DNA of 64,000 nucleotides from Mactra quadrangularis (Eukaryota; Mollusca; Bivalvia; Venerida; Mactridae), in NCBI GenBank assembly GCA_025267735.1, contig CM046294.1:530001-594000 (forward strand), written 5' to 3'. Numbering within the stretch: the stretch's first letter is position 1; every line of letters begins with the position of its first letter. A program made the translations under genes and the position numbers. Shown piece by piece: positions 12,111 through 24,541 of this stretch. The notes under the pieces are model-generated. The model was not told the origin of the DNA. It worked only from the letters and a program-made list of their open reading frames with translations, and ran no database searches.

Positions 12111-13159
12111 TAAATAATTTGAAGATTTTGTATTAAGTTTGTTTTAATGATTATTGACATTGTATAAATACTTTTAGTTATGAAATATTCCAACAGACAG
12201 TGTACATTCAAATAAGAACATGAAAGTTAAGTTGCCTGAACAGGCTGTTATAGCAAAAAGCACTATATGAGTCTTCTTGTAGAATTTTGGTTGCCCAAAA
12301 TAAAAAGTGGTTGATTTGGGCAACTGGACACCCACTTATTTTGTAGACTGCATGTAGCTCTATGTTCCAGTGTTTTTCTGAGGACACTCACACACACACA
12401 CACTCCATTTATTTTGTGTATGAAAAACTCAATCTTGTGCAAGCAGAATACAGTACTTGCACCAAACATCACCGTGCTCCTTGAGTTCATCCCATAGTAA
12501 TATTGCAATAAGTTGGAGAACATAAGCAAGAATCAAAACTAGTAGACTCATTCATTTATATTTGAGGATATCAACTACAGATGAGGAAGAAATAACTTTT
12601 TTTTATTTGGGGTCATGTTTATTTGTTAATGTTGTCAACAATTTTGGTCTCTAAAGCCCCACTTGTTTCAACCTTAAGCAAAACACTTGCTATATTATAT
12701 GCTTGAAAAGCCAGTAGACCCAGTCATCACCTTAATTCTCAAGCACCAGCCCAATTTATCACATTATATAGTAATTGGATAACTTATCAACTAGCCTGAC
12801 TATATAAATTGTGTCCTTCACTAGCCCAAACTAGTTTCACTGGCCCCTGAGGCTTATGGCTAGTGGGTTAAGGAGAAGATTGTAGATAGGATGACTACTC
12901 TGCAAATCTTAACTTCACAAACCTAATGAAATAAATTCTGCCCTGTAAATCAATTGAAATTATTCAGATAAGATAGCCAATGTTTATTTTATTGTTTATA
13001 TTGAGAATGATTTTACTTTGATGTTCATATACTGTTATAAAATATAACTGACTGTGTATATTTATTAAGATATGATAATCCAAGTCTATAAATTCAGTTT
13101 CTTTGATCTGGTATCATCATTTTAAATATGTTGTAAATAATATTACTGATTTTGTGGTT
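12111..13159. other. No gene seen
   Basis: AT-rich; a short CA microsatellite lies at about 12388-12404. No coding support. Confidence 0.45.
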
Positions 13160-13330
13160 GGTTTGGATTTGGGGCTGTAGCAACACATTGTATATGTTAT
13201 AAAATGGCGGTCAGTCAACCTTACTCACTGTTTCTAGAAAGACTAAATCTTCCCTGCGTGACTTACAACTGTCCTGCATGATTTATAATCTGTGGTAGTT
13301 GGGAGAACTTTGGCTATGCAGTATACAGGG
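13160..13330 (-). repeat. SINE family 2
   Basis: Reverse copy: agcaacacattgtatatg, ggcggtcagtcaacctt, then gaaagactaaatctt. Matches 19632-19830 and 25358-25560. It ends about 415 bases before CAMTA exon 1. Confidence 0.7.
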
Positions 13331-13744
13331 TTTTAAATTGAGATTAAATCAGACGCTGGATCTATATAAACAGAGGTCCCTGTTGAAGAGTTTGGGTTTC
13401 ATTTAATCTAAGATGTACTAAATGGAAGTTTTTACTTTAAGCTTTTGTAAGATCAAGGATTGTCTAAAATTGAGTAGCCAGGACATATTTTGGTAGTACA
13501 GGTTGAGATTTATGCATACATGGACAGTGGACCCAGAATCTTGTGATCAGTAAATCTTGGGTAAAGAACTTAGTATACATTTTTTAAAAACTTCAAGGCA
13601 AATACTGTCTTTATGTGATTTTGAACAGTGATAATCATTTTTGTCTATAATAAACACAAGGAATGCAACTTATCTGATACTTGATCACAATGCAGCTATT
13701 TGTCAAATTGTTAATATTATAATTATATTTATATATATTTTCAG

Positions 13745-13867
13745 ATTTCTATTGTCATGTAGAGTGTCAACCAGTCTAGTGTTGGAACAGTTGCCGTGGT
13801 GACCAGATGGAGATTCCAGTCAACATAGCAGTGTCCAACACTCTGACATCTTCTCAAACTACAGACG
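13745..13867 (+). CDS. CAMTA: CAMTA exon 1 (5' UTR 13745-13806, start codon 13807)
   Basis: Coding part 13807-13867 encodes residues 1-20 (MEIPVNIAVSNTLTSSQTTD) plus one base. The ATG is the first in frame after a TAG at 13777-13779, which supports the start. The acceptor is a pyrimidine/T-rich tract ending in cag at 13742-13744 and the donor is gtgagt at 13868. A minimal ATG-TAG upstream frame sits at 13757-13762 in the leader. The N-terminus is short compared with vertebrate CAMTA1, which has about 60 residues before the CG-1 core; animal CAMTA N-termini vary. An alternative upstream start in an unseen exon remains possible. Confidence 0.8.
13757..13762 (+). promoter_or_regulatory. Minimal upstream reading frame ATG-TAG in CAMTA leader
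   Basis: An ATG followed directly by TAG lies in the exon 1 leader, 50 bases before the CAMTA start codon. Start-stop elements can stall ribosomes and reduce translation of the main frame; any effect here is inference. Confidence 0.4.
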
Positions 13868-13974
13868 GTGAGTGAACTTTTACTAAATAAACTTCAACTA
13901 TGACAAAATCTGCTATAAAAATTCTAGAAACTATGATAAAAAGTCTGCTATATAAAATTGTATTAATCAATCTT

Positions 13975-14150
13975 TGAAATTAATATATCAATCAATTGAT
14001 TAATAAACCCTGAGAACAATAAGATCAATAAATTGTTAAAATCAATGAAAATGATCAATGAAATCAATCAGTCAATGAAATATCAATTTAACAATGGAAT
14101 ACCAATCAATCAATAAAATCAGCCAGTCAATCGATCAATGAATTCAATCA
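13975..14150. repeat. AT-rich short repeats (atcaat motif)
   Basis: Irregular repeats of atcaat/caatgaaa in the first part of CAMTA intron 1. Confidence 0.6.
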
Positions 14151-16080
14151 ATTTTAAAACTGCTGAAACTTAAACTCATTTTCACTTACATTTCAATCTA
14201 GAATCTACTTTAGTCATTATTCAACTCTTAATGAGAAAGTAGACTGTTTTATCTAAATGAACAAAAGCTTCCCTGCTGGAAAGATGAATGTATTTTCCCA
14301 TATATTTTAATCCTAGATTTGTGGTGGATTTTTTTACAAGATTTTGAAAACTGACAGTTTCATACTCAAGGTACACTAACCACTTACTGATATATGATCA
14401 TATTAAATAGATATTTATTACTGACAGCCAGCTGTTTATTTCTACTTAATACAAATTGCCTGTAAATTTTCCTGATATCAAAGTACAGTTAACCACCCAT
14501 TTACTAATCTCCTGGGTTTTAAACTGATACACTAGTCTTTAAGGTGTATTTTCTTTGATCTATAAAGAGTTGGCATATTTTTCAGTTGCTCCAAATGTAT
14601 GTAACTTGATTGCACAATATTTTGGACATTCTTTCATTGCTTAACCCTATAATTTCATTTGGCATCACTTGATTGGTCAACATTCCAACATCTTTGAATT
14701 GATGAATATTTGGCCATCCCCTTGATTTCCCTTCATTAGGGTATCTTTTGATTACTAAAACACTGACAGCATTTGATTGCTTTAGGCTAAGACATCTTTT
14801 AATTACCGGTACTCAACATTAAAGCATCTTGCATTTGCTCAGTGCAAAGGTGTTTTTTACTTATATCCTTTGTAAGCAGTGTTGATACGAGAACTGACTC
14901 AAAATACATGTTACTAATACTTGTGCTTTTAAGGTGCAAATCAATTCAAAATAGATTAGACGAGATTTTGGTAGAATTTCCACTGGCCATCTCAATAGAA
15001 TAGTTTAGAGCATGATGTATTGCACCTTATCAAAATTAGAAGTAGAACAAATAATGTAAATTTGAAAAAGATTCAATTTCGATAATTTTCATTCTGATTG
15101 ACTCAATTTTTCAGTTTTATACATCTGTGTTAAACAAAACTATTAATTGTTGGAGCTCTTAACTGTCTGTTGTATAGGCGTATTACTGTATTAACTTGTT
15201 TATTGTTAAGTTAGAATATTTATTCTGTATGAAACCTTAGTATTGAGTCTAGAGAATGATTGATAGTTGTAGGGCAGTTTTTACAGGTATATTATTGTTT
15301 TAACTCGGACAATTAACTCCATAGACATAAGTAACCTGTCTTTAGAAGTAAGGAATTTATATAATGATGTATTGAAGATTATATGCTTTGAAATGTTTTG
15401 AAAACCAAGGCCTCTGTTGATTTTGTTATGCTTCTTACAATGATGCTAGTCATATTGGGTTGGTTGGGTAGCTGGAGAGATGAAACTATACTTTGAAAAT
15501 CCTGAAGGGGATTTTCTGGGACTGTCTTGCCCACCAATTTTAAAATTATTTTTATGGTCAAGAATGTCTGAGAGTGAGTGACCATCTGTTTTATGTGAAT
15601 ACATAGTCTTTAATATACAACCATGATATGGACTTCTGAAACATTCAAATTATTTAAATCAGCTGAATTAGATAACTTAAATTAGTACTGATGTGACTAG
15701 CTTCAACAATGTTATTTGTTGTCCCAATATACAACTTTCACCAGTTGCATTGTAAAGCAACTAAGGTTATTAGTCTGAATTCAAAACACAGAAATTCATC
15801 ATCATTACAGATGTACAGAATGGTATGTTGTTTGGAAATTTCTGGAATTATAAATACTATTTATTATTATTTGACATTCAAATAGATACTAGTTAAGTAC
15901 TCAACCTCTTATGAAGATGAAGCCAACATTCTTAGACTTATGATTCTAAGTATGCGAAATATTATGTATAATACCAGTCAAGGAGCCACTGGGCAGCCAA
16001 AATGTTATAAAATATTTTACAACAACATTACCATACAAGATAGAAGGATTTACGACTAAAATAGGTTGTAAACTCTTTAA
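14151..16080. other. CAMTA intron 1, no other feature seen
   Basis: AT-rich intronic sequence without splice-bounded open frames. Confidence 0.5.
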
Positions 16081-16091
16081 TGATACAAAAT

Positions 16092-16178
16092 GCAGGGGCC
16101 TGTATATTCAACAACTGCACCCCTGGGGCCTATATTTTGAACAACTGCACCACAGGGGCCTGTATATTGAACAACTGC
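16092..16178 (+). repeat. Tandem repeat, three units of about 33 bp
   Basis: Units read caggggcctgtatattgaac followed by aactgca, with small differences. Confidence 0.8.
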
Positions 16179-16470
16179 TTTTAATGGTAAATCCTTCCAT
16201 AAGTTGTTGTTCAATTATTGTAGGATATTTGATAGTATGCTACCCTAAGGTATGAACACTGCTCTATGCTCCAGTGCTATAGAAATGGAGGGCAAAGTGC
16301 TATAGAGTTAATTATTCTTACCGTTGTTTTAGTGTAATTGGATTATAGTAAGAATGTCTGGTTTTTATTGTTTTCTTTATTCAAAGGTTTACTGTTGTTG
16401 TTTAATTTACACGCTCGCCATGACTCATAATATGGTGTTGTGTTTTTGCCCTCAATATTAACTTACTTTT

Positions 16471-17333
16471 TATATGCCCGAAAGAATTTCGGACATATTA
16501 TGTTATACCCCCTGGCGTCCGACCGTCCGTCAATTAGCAATTTGGTTTCCGGAGCATAATTTATGTTCCATTTGGCCCACAATATTCAAACTTCATTGGA
16601 TGATTGTCCATATCGGGTAGAAGACCCCTATTGATTTTGAGGTTAGAAGGTCAAAGGTCAAGGTCACTATTACCTTAAAACTGAAAACAGTTTCCGGAGC
16701 ATAACTTAAGTTCCATTTGGTCCACAATATTCAAACTTCATACGATGATTGTCCATATGGGGTAGAAGACCCCTGTTGATTTTGGGGTCACAAGGTCAAA
16801 GGTCAAGGTCACTATTACCTTAAAACTGAAAACAGTTTCCGGAGCATAATTTAAGTTCCATTTGGTCCGCAATATTCAAACTTCATATGATGATTGTCCA
16901 TATCGGGTAGAATATCCTTATTGATTTTGGGGTCTCATGGTCAAAGGTCAAGGTCACTATTACCTTAAAACTGAATACAGTTTCCGGAGCATAACTTAAG
17001 TTCCATTTGGTCCACAATATTCAAACTTCATACGATGATTGTCCATATCGGGTAGAAGAACCCTGTTGATTTTGGGGTCACAAGGTCAAAGGTCAAGGTC
17101 ACTATTACCTTAAAACTGATAACAGTTTCAAGAGCATGAGTGACAAAGTTATACTCATCACGAATAAAAAGAAGCATTCTCAATGGTGTCTTTTTTCTCT
17201 ACTTTGTTTTCCACAATTATTCATAATATGATACTCATATGAAATATTCTCATGTCTTACAAATGCTTCATCTTAACTCAAAAAAACAACACTTTCGGGC
17301 ATATAATGCTCCGCCTAGCGGTGCTCTTGTTAT
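16471..17333 (+). mobile_element. Inverted-end element with four 145-bp tandem repeats
   Basis: Outer ends tatatgcccgaaag (16471) and ctttcgggcatata (17292-17305) are inverted. Inside, tttccggagcataa begins at 16546, 16691, 16836 and 16981, with a fifth diverged start (tttcaagagc) at 17126: exactly 145 bp each time. Each unit contains ggtcaaaggtcaaggtcact. The tail after the inverted end (ctagcggtgctcttgtta) has a relative near 42818-42860 (gggcatataatgcc, ggtactcttgta). Confidence 0.85.
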
Positions 17334-17774
17334 ATGTTTTGCTCTCAGACCAAACAAATACCGGTATATCTACTGTGAAATCAGATTATTTCTTCAGAAC
17401 TTGACATTAAAGGTTATCCTATTGCCCCTGATAACCTATATTTGGGTTTGAGTATTAACAATTTGGTTTATGGTTTGGGCAAGTTTAAAATATAGCTGGC
17501 TGTCTATTTTGGCACCCTAGTTTAAAAATAAGTGTCGAGCCATGATCTATCTTTAAGTACAAAATCACAAATAGTTCTTGCATTGTACTAAAATAGTAAT
17601 TCTAACAGATTGTCTGCTATGACAGATGCAATAAATTCTAAATGCCTTAGTGCACTGAAAACTGAACTATTTCTTGTGCGGAGCCAAATTGCCGATAAGT
17701 TTGATAAGTTGTTTGTCAAAAAGAATATTCTCTTCCATTCTACCTCTATAAAATCACGTAGGACAGTAACTGTT

Positions 17775-17852
17775 ACAAGGGGTTGACGAGGGTGTGTTAC
17801 AGGGGGCTGACAAGGGTGTGTTTCAAGGGGCTGACAAGGGTGTGTGATTTTA
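17775..17852 (+). repeat. Tandem repeat, three units of about 27 bp
   Basis: Units read aggggctgacaagggtgtgt with small differences (the first has ttgacgagg). Confidence 0.8.
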
Positions 17853-18266
17853 TAGAGCTGTCATTGATTGGACTTGAAGCATATCGGCAATATCGATATA
17901 TCAAGAAATAAATATCGATGATACACCAATATACATCGATACTTTCACTGCAGTACTGCACAGACCATTTATGTTGTCATCAAATCATAATAGTATATTT
18001 GTCATGAATGTTATACCTTCTATGGACTAGAGCTATTTCCTCAATAGAGGTGCCGTCATGTTTATATTTGTCAGTTCATATTATGACAGCGCACCTGTTT
18101 CTGCTTACGATAGAAGGTTCGTCTCACAAATTTGACCCTTAAAAGTGACTTTTATTTATTTACCTATATAGGCTTTATTATCGATATTTCAAAATGCATA
18201 TCGATTATTGATCGAAAAAAATTAACGACGATACAGCGATAGAGTTTGAATCGAATACAGCTCTTA
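17852..18266. mobile_element. hAT-like MITE
   Basis: Inverted ends atagagctgtcattgatt and, reversed, taagagctgtattcgatt; flanks gtgatttt (17844-17851) and gtgattta (18267-18274) match at 7 of 8, as expected for an old hAT 8-bp target duplication. Subterminal atcgat repeats are frequent. No transposase. Confidence 0.7.
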
Positions 18267-18979
18267 GTGATTTATGTTCTGGTTAAAAGCTACTGGGTTC
18301 AGTGTTCTAACACTTCCCAGAGACAGTCAGTAAACAAATGACTGTGATATGACACAAAACTTAGTAAAAAAACCCAAAGCAAAGCACCATATACTGCCAT
18401 GTTAAGTCACCATTTATTTATACACTATTGAGTTTCGTTTCCACTGTTTACTATTGGTCTTAACAATGATTCTCCTTTTAAATAAATAGAGAAAGAGCGA
18501 GAGACATACAAAGAAACAGAGAGTAACTTTATACTTGTCGCAATATCACATTTTGTGAACAGAGAGACAAATTTGTCTAACCGAGTTTTCTCTCCAAAGA
18601 CAGATCAATAAGTCGACAATGTCATTGCTAGAAATTTAAGTCATTGATGACATTAGTAAAAAAATTCCCCCATCTTATAGTCGCGGTAGATTCTGGCGAT
18701 ATTGTGAATATTTTGTCACTTATTTCTAGACACTTTTGGTGGTATTGAGAATTTAACTTTCTCCCGTGAAATTTTCCTGGTAAAATGTGAAAGCGTACTT
18801 TTTTGTGAACTAAATATTTATAGTTGAAATTGTATGTATAAATCAATGTGGGAATCGTAAGAAGAATTTAGGTTGTTATGAGTGGCATGATTGTTTTTAG
18901 AACTCAAAGTAGGTCAGAATTGCTGCAAAGACTTGATATTATAGCAGCTAGAGTGCATCATAAGTCATACATCTAGGTC

Positions 18980-19215
18980 ATTTGTTAGCGCCTAAATCTA
19001 CGGATTGAAGAATCATTGGTTTGATTCCAGGGCAATGTATACTTTAGAGAAGCTTTGTCATGAAATAATTTCTATGGCCATTCTTCCTTCTATTGCTGAT
19101 TCTAAATCATGTAGGTCAGTTGTCAGTTAATGAAGGCCTAGTGATTTGGTTGACTAACTACAGTGATATCAGCTATTATACAATGAGTTGCTGCAGTGTT
19201 AAACCGGACCAAAAA
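18980..19215 (+). repeat. SINE family 2
   Basis: Head ttagcgcctaaatctacgg with a B-box-like ttggtttgattcc, then catgaaataatttctatggc, aatcatgtaggtcagtt and the end gttaaaccggacc. Confidence 0.75.
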
Positions 19216-19631
19216 TTACATAATTTACATATTTGTATTCAATAGTTCCATCATCCATGAATAAGCAGGGTTATTGTCTTCCAGATGATTATGTTTTCAT
19301 TAAATTCAGTATTATAAAACTAGTTTTTCTTTCCTTTTATTTGATAAATTCTTTATAAGTATGGTAGTGTGAACAATTTTATATTGTGTTTATAGCAGCC
19401 GTGAAACTTGTTAGGTTTCTCTACGAAAGGGTCATTAAGTGGCTATTCAGACAGAAATTCAGGAACTCATGGAGAAAGAAAGTTTCTCTGGAATGTTTTC
19501 TTCTACAGACAGTAATCAATGAAGATGTTATTGGTTTATATATATTTACTTTGTCTTATATCACTTCTCTGTGTGCTAAATGTCTCCTGATCAACTTATA
19601 TGCATTGAATACAAAGTAACAATTTTTTTGG

Positions 19632-19830
19632 TTGGGTTTTAATGCCATAGCAACACATTGTATGGGTTATATCACTGTGAACAGTCAATCAATTCAGAGT
19701 TCCTGGAAAGGCTAAATCTCTGGATTTAGCTGTTAACCAGTTACTAGGCAGGCAATTCGCAGTCCTACATACTTTAAAATCAGTGGTAGGAAGGAGAATG
19801 GCCATAGAAAGTATTTCATGGTAAAGCTAG
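19632..19830 (-). repeat. SINE family 2
   Basis: Reverse copy with gggttttaatgcc, agcaacacattgtatggg, ggaaaggctaaatctctgg, then ggtaggaaggagaatggcc. Confidence 0.75.
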
Positions 19831-20085
19831 CAGAAAGTATGTACCGACCACTCTCTAATGACCACAATCTACCAATGGTAGACCATGGTTATGAGACCAT
19901 GGTCATATTGGCTTCCATTTCGTCTGGGCAGATCAACCTATATGCATTTAAAGCTAAAATTTGGTCAGACAAGGGAATAATTTTTTGTAACAAATTTGTG
20001 GACAGTTAAATACTAGCTGTTTTACTGGTTAGCCAAATTGCACAGAGAATGTACTTTTAGCTGCTAATTATAACCTGTCTGACAG

Positions 20086-20131
20086 TACTCACATAATACC
20101 CTTCTACAAGGCGGGAAACTTTGCCATATAG
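20086..20131 (-). repeat. SINE family 1, part interrupted by transposon (outer part)
   Basis: gtactcacataataccctt then caaggcgggaaactttgcc continue, after the inserted element, at 22089. Reverse strand. Confidence 0.75.
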
Positions 20132-22088
20132 CAGGCTGTCAACCAATTCCTATATTCCTATATTATTCCTATATTTTGGGTTTCATTCCTATATTTTCAA
20201 AAGTGTCCTATATTTCCTATATTTATACTATATTTTGTCCATCATTCCTATATTTTTGTAAATCATTCTAATTTGAACATGTCGAGTATGTTTAATTGTT
20301 TTTTTTTCCATATATATTTGAGTATTTTGTATCTGTTTCCTCTTATACTGCCTATAAGTTGAATATAGTAAGTGCCTATGATGAGTTGATCTGGTAGGTG
20401 GCTGTCAAGTGTCAGTATTCATGTTGCCCTAACCCTTTGCTACTTATGCAACTCTTTTTTAAAAACCCCTCTTGAAAAATTTAGAAGAAATGTTCTTTGT
20501 TCAAGTTTTCAAAGTGTTCTATTCAACCTAATTTTATTTTGTAGTCAATGTCACTTATTGCCCATTCACTGCAACCTATAAAATACATTGCTAAATTATA
20601 CTACAAAGTAAAGCAATTGCAAGGGTATTCCAATACCCTACTCTACTTGTAGTTAATTAACGGTACCACTGGTGTGTTATAGATCTCTAAATCTGTAGGC
20701 ATGCATCCTTCCACTCATTCATTGTATTTCATCAAAAATATGGTTACATAGTTATTGAAATGAAATGAATCAATGAACCTGTTTTTTTAGTGACAGTGCT
20801 AGAAATTGTATAGTATGTCCGAAAACATTGTCTAGTATTTTTTCTTAAATGATTGTGGGTGACAAATTTTAGCCTTAGGTTCAAAACTAGCCCTGTTAGG
20901 GTGTATTTTTTTCTCTCAATGTATATAGTACATTGTAGTTATTACTTTAGTAAAACAGTCAAAAATATCTCATGTAACCATTAAGTCAAGAACCTCCATA
21001 TTTGGCATGCATGGAAAGATCATTTAAGTGACACATTTGATGCCAAAGGTAACCTCTGTTTAGGCGTACTAATTTTCATAAAGAATTTTTTATAGAAGTC
21101 TTAAAAAATATTTTGTAAGTAAATTATATTTAGAACTTTCATGTTAGGCTTGCATCATCTACAATGTTCAAAAAGTGAGAGCAAAATTGACAGAATTCAC
21201 AATCTTAACATAGAACAATTGTTTAAATATTTCTGTATGAAACCATGTGCCCAGAGCTAGTAGAGTTTTTATGTAGCATCATCTTGGGGTGTTCTGGACT
21301 ACACTGATAATTTAAGCATCTTCCCTTTGGAGTCACTGATAAAAAAGTTGTATGAAATAAGAAAATTGGAAGTCCTCATTTAGTTACTTCGATGAGTAAC
21401 TGGCATGAATCTTTCATTCAGTTTGCTATGATGTATGATGCATTATCAGTTGATACTCTCTTATCATCAGCTCTGTGGATCAGGAAAGGCTACATCAGCT
21501 GGTGTAATAAACAGCAGGTTTCTGCTTGTATCAGATCAAATGATGGAAGAATTTATTTTCTCAAGATAGATTTAAAGCCCATATTCCGGGTACCACAATA
21601 TTTTCATTTATTATACCCAGTTAGTATATATAAAACCTGTCTTTAAACAATGAAGTCATTAACATAGAGGGATTAGAGACAAAGTAAAATTGTCAAACCA
21701 TTTTCTTTTAAATTTTACCATTTCTTTAAAAGAGTTATTATTTTGTAAAACATGCATTAACTCCAAGATAGTTTGTAGATATTATTTTTTTCATTTAGAG
21801 GTACATGTAGTTTGGTCCATGATGCATTTAGTCATTAAAAGTAATACACCGATACTGAAACTTGTATTTATTCAGAACATGTACTTATTCAGTCTTTGTA
21901 TTTATTCAGAACATGTACTTATTCAGTCTTTGAGCAATGATAGTATGCGTAAAGGGACCTAAATGTATTGGAAGAACGCTCAAAAGTTCCTATATTTCTA
22001 CTTGGTTTTCTCTAAAAGTTCCTATATTTTGAAAATAAAATTCCTATATAAATTCCTATATTTTTATCAGTGGTTGGTTGACAGCCTG
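20132..22088. mobile_element. 1.96-kb non-autonomous DNA element inside a SINE
   Basis: Ends caggctgtcaaccaa (20132) and ttggttgacagcctg (to 22088) are inverted. The six bases atatag flank both sides (20126-20131 and 22089-22094). Subterminal ttcctatatt repeats cluster at 20148-20265 and, in the same orientation, at 21989-22065. A 34-bp tandem duplication lies at about 21866-21933. Short frames at 21392 and 21690 show no recognised transposase. Confidence 0.85.
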
Positions 22089-22236
22089 ATATAGTCCTTA
22101 TTAATGAAGGAAAATTGACATAATTGTCAAATTTTTACAGAAGGGTATGTGAACCTCCCAGGACGGGATTGAACCTGTACCCCCTTGCTAGATTCGAAAT
22201 CTTGGTGCGCTACCAACTGCGCTACCGACCTGGGTT
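22089..22236 (-). repeat. SINE family 1, part interrupted by transposon (tRNA head)
   Basis: Continues the SINE from 20131: gaaggaaaattgacataatt, then cgggattgaacctgtaccc (B box reversed) and gctaccaactgcgctaccga (A box reversed). Confidence 0.85.
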
Positions 22237-22548
22237 AGTTTATGTTTAATTATAAGAGTCTCTGTTTAACTTAATCTACTGTTAAATAGTCATAATGCTG
22301 TTTAGTCTTTCACATATATTATGTTGTATAATTGTGTTAAGTGTTAAAGAGTTGGAGAAAATGTTATGTTACTGAATAACTAAATAATTGGCTGTTGAAT
22401 TATGTATTTTTCTACCTGACATTTTGAAGATTGACATTGATTTGTTTATAAAATTGAGAAAAACACCCTTTCATATTTATGCTTTGAGTACTCTGGTACT
22501 TGGTAATTTAGAGCTTGATTAACTTTGTACAATAAAATTTAAACCCCC

Positions 22549-23160
22549 CCCCATCTGTAGTGCAGTTGGAAGAGTGCCAATCTGATTAAAACTTGATCTA
22601 AAATTTCCACTCGCCTACTAGCTAATTTAGATCAGGTGACCTTTTCTCATCATAATATTTATGACGAAATTGTTATTATACGTAACTTGTTTACATCATC
22701 TACATCACGCAATTTGAAATGAGCCGCCCAATCGCAGACTGTGAATAATACCGCTGTTAAATTAGCATGCAAACCTTGGTCTAAAAATAGAAATTACGAA
22801 ATCAAAATGTGATTAATAGTGTTTTCGTCTAGATGAAAGCTACGCATTGATTGGTCGACACAAAGTTCATCTCGACGTGACCTTCTACGGAGACAGTAGA
22901 GATCCTGGACGACAACACAGGATATCTGTTTATGGAGATTGGAAGAGTGCCAGTAATTTTGAAACTATTCTCTAGAGGGGGGTATGGGTTCGAGCCTCAC
23001 CTAGGCTTGTATTTATCTTCCATGAAAAGTTGACAATGTTGCATATCCTCCAATGAGAAGGTTTTGGATAAGTTGCAACCATATGGAAGAGTAGGTGAGT
23101 ACTGGTGATAGATATGGGCCCAGGAAAGCTAAGGTTAGGTGCGCTAGCTGCCATGAATTC
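22549..23160 (+). repeat. SINE family 1, split by a 359-bp insert
   Basis: Head ctgtagtgcagttggaagag (22552-22579) resumes at 22939 after the insert and continues with gggttcgagcctcacct (B box), gtaggtgagtactggtgata and caggaaagctaaggttaggt. Confidence 0.8.
22580..22938. mobile_element. Repeat D, copy 1, with 14-bp target duplication
   Basis: Flanked by the identical 14-mer ttggaagagtgcca (22566-22579, 22939-22952). The internal sequence is closely matched at 48374-48760: gaccttttctcatcataata, cgcagactgtgaataatacc, gaaagctacgcattgattgg. No poly(A) tail, no TIR and no coding frame. Family unknown to me. Confidence 0.85.
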
Positions 23161-24090
23161 ACAATTATTTGTTTTGACTCTGTGACAAAACTAGTAATGA
23201 AAAGGTACAACATGCATTAGGAATAAATTGATAAATTTTTCTGTAAGTTTATGAATTATTGATTTTGTGTAAATGTTGAAATGTTTTATTATTTATGACC
23301 ATCTTGATATGTGATATGTAAATGGTGACAAACAGTTATGTTTATGTCAATAAAATATATTGTATTATATTGCTTGAAAAAATAATTTGATGAAATTAAA
23401 TTGAATTTTTTTGTATAAGATTGAGTACAACTCATGATAAAATGTCAGTGATATTGTATAATAAATCTACTACCACTGTAATACTAAAAGCTGTCTCCTT
23501 ACACGTAAATACCGTATGTCTTACGTTTGAATAAAATCCAATTTGACAGGACATGAAAACCTTCTCAAAGATTTGGAGTTTTGCCATCTTGGTGCTTCAA
23601 CAATTTTCTCAGTATTGTGTTTCCATTACATTGAATAACATTAGTGAGTATTCAGACGGCATTTCCAGGAATTTGTTGTAAGTCTCTACAGACTTGAAAA
23701 TTTCCTTCCTGAATTACAACTGTCGTAACAAGTTATTTGGTGATTGAGTCTAAGAAACACAGACCTGCTATGCTCGCTTGAGTAGTCAACTGTTAAACTC
23801 TTTGACATTTTCTGCTCAGAATACTTGTTTTCTTGGCATTTATGAGATTTTGATGGTTTTCTGGTTGAATGATGATTTTTTCTGTGACATTGGGGGGTTT
23901 AACATTGATGTAATGCTTGGTTAAGCATGAAAGTTTTGTTGCCATTTGTTTGCTTTAATTTAAGAGAACATTGTAGGGTTGGACTTGAATGGTTATCTTA
24001 TTGCCTGGGATGAAATATTTTTTTATTGGGACAACATACAGTGTTATTGTAGCTGCAAGTTGTCCCATTACACAATCAGAATATATATTA
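23161..24090. other. CAMTA intron 1, no other feature seen
   Basis: AT-rich intronic DNA. Confidence 0.45.
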
Positions 24091-24305
24091 GGCCACAACA
24101 AGTTGATCATATGTTCTACAGATTTTTCTGGGGAAAAAATGGGCCGAGCTAGCGAAGAAAAAAAATTTAAAAAGTCTTTATTCACTTGTTTTATATAGTG
24201 GTTTGACCAAATTTTTATGAGCGAGCGAGGAAATAAAAATATTTTTTTTGTAAAAACCGTCAAAATTAAGGAGCGAGCGAATCCATAGATCAATTTGTTG
24301 TGGCC
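24091..24305. mobile_element. Harbinger-like MITE, copy 1
   Basis: Ends ggccacaacaagttgatc and gatcaatttgttgtggcc are inverted; tta flanks both sides (24088-24090, 24306-24308), the TWA target typical of PIF/Harbinger. Internal gagcgagcgagg blocks. Open frames across it are not genes. Confidence 0.85.
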
Positions 24306-24521
24306 TTAACTCTGAAATTTTATTTGATATAAAATACCATAATTTTTTCAAGTATATATGGGGTTCGTGCCAGCAAAATATATTATTGGTTGTCCTTCTG
24401 TGCATCCTATTTTTTTATGATGATCCAGTTTCAGAAAAAATGGATCTTACAAATGTTACTATCACTAGGCCTCGCCCTTGCCACAGAGGAATAATCAATA
24501 GCCTGTACCAAACTAAACCAT

Positions 24522-24541
24522 ATGATGATGATGATGATGAT
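24522..24541 (+). repeat. ATG/GAT trinucleotide microsatellite
   Basis: About seven gat units. The preceding 50 bases (aatcaatagcctgtaccaaa) recur at about 33728-33775. Confidence 0.8.

Noticed and set aside
21392..21962. Two frames of 84 and 90 residues inside the 1.96-kb element
   Set aside because: No catalytic motif of any transposase family visible; too short.
23955..24405. Frames of 69-112 residues
   Set aside because: They span the Harbinger-like MITE on both strands and have no domain.
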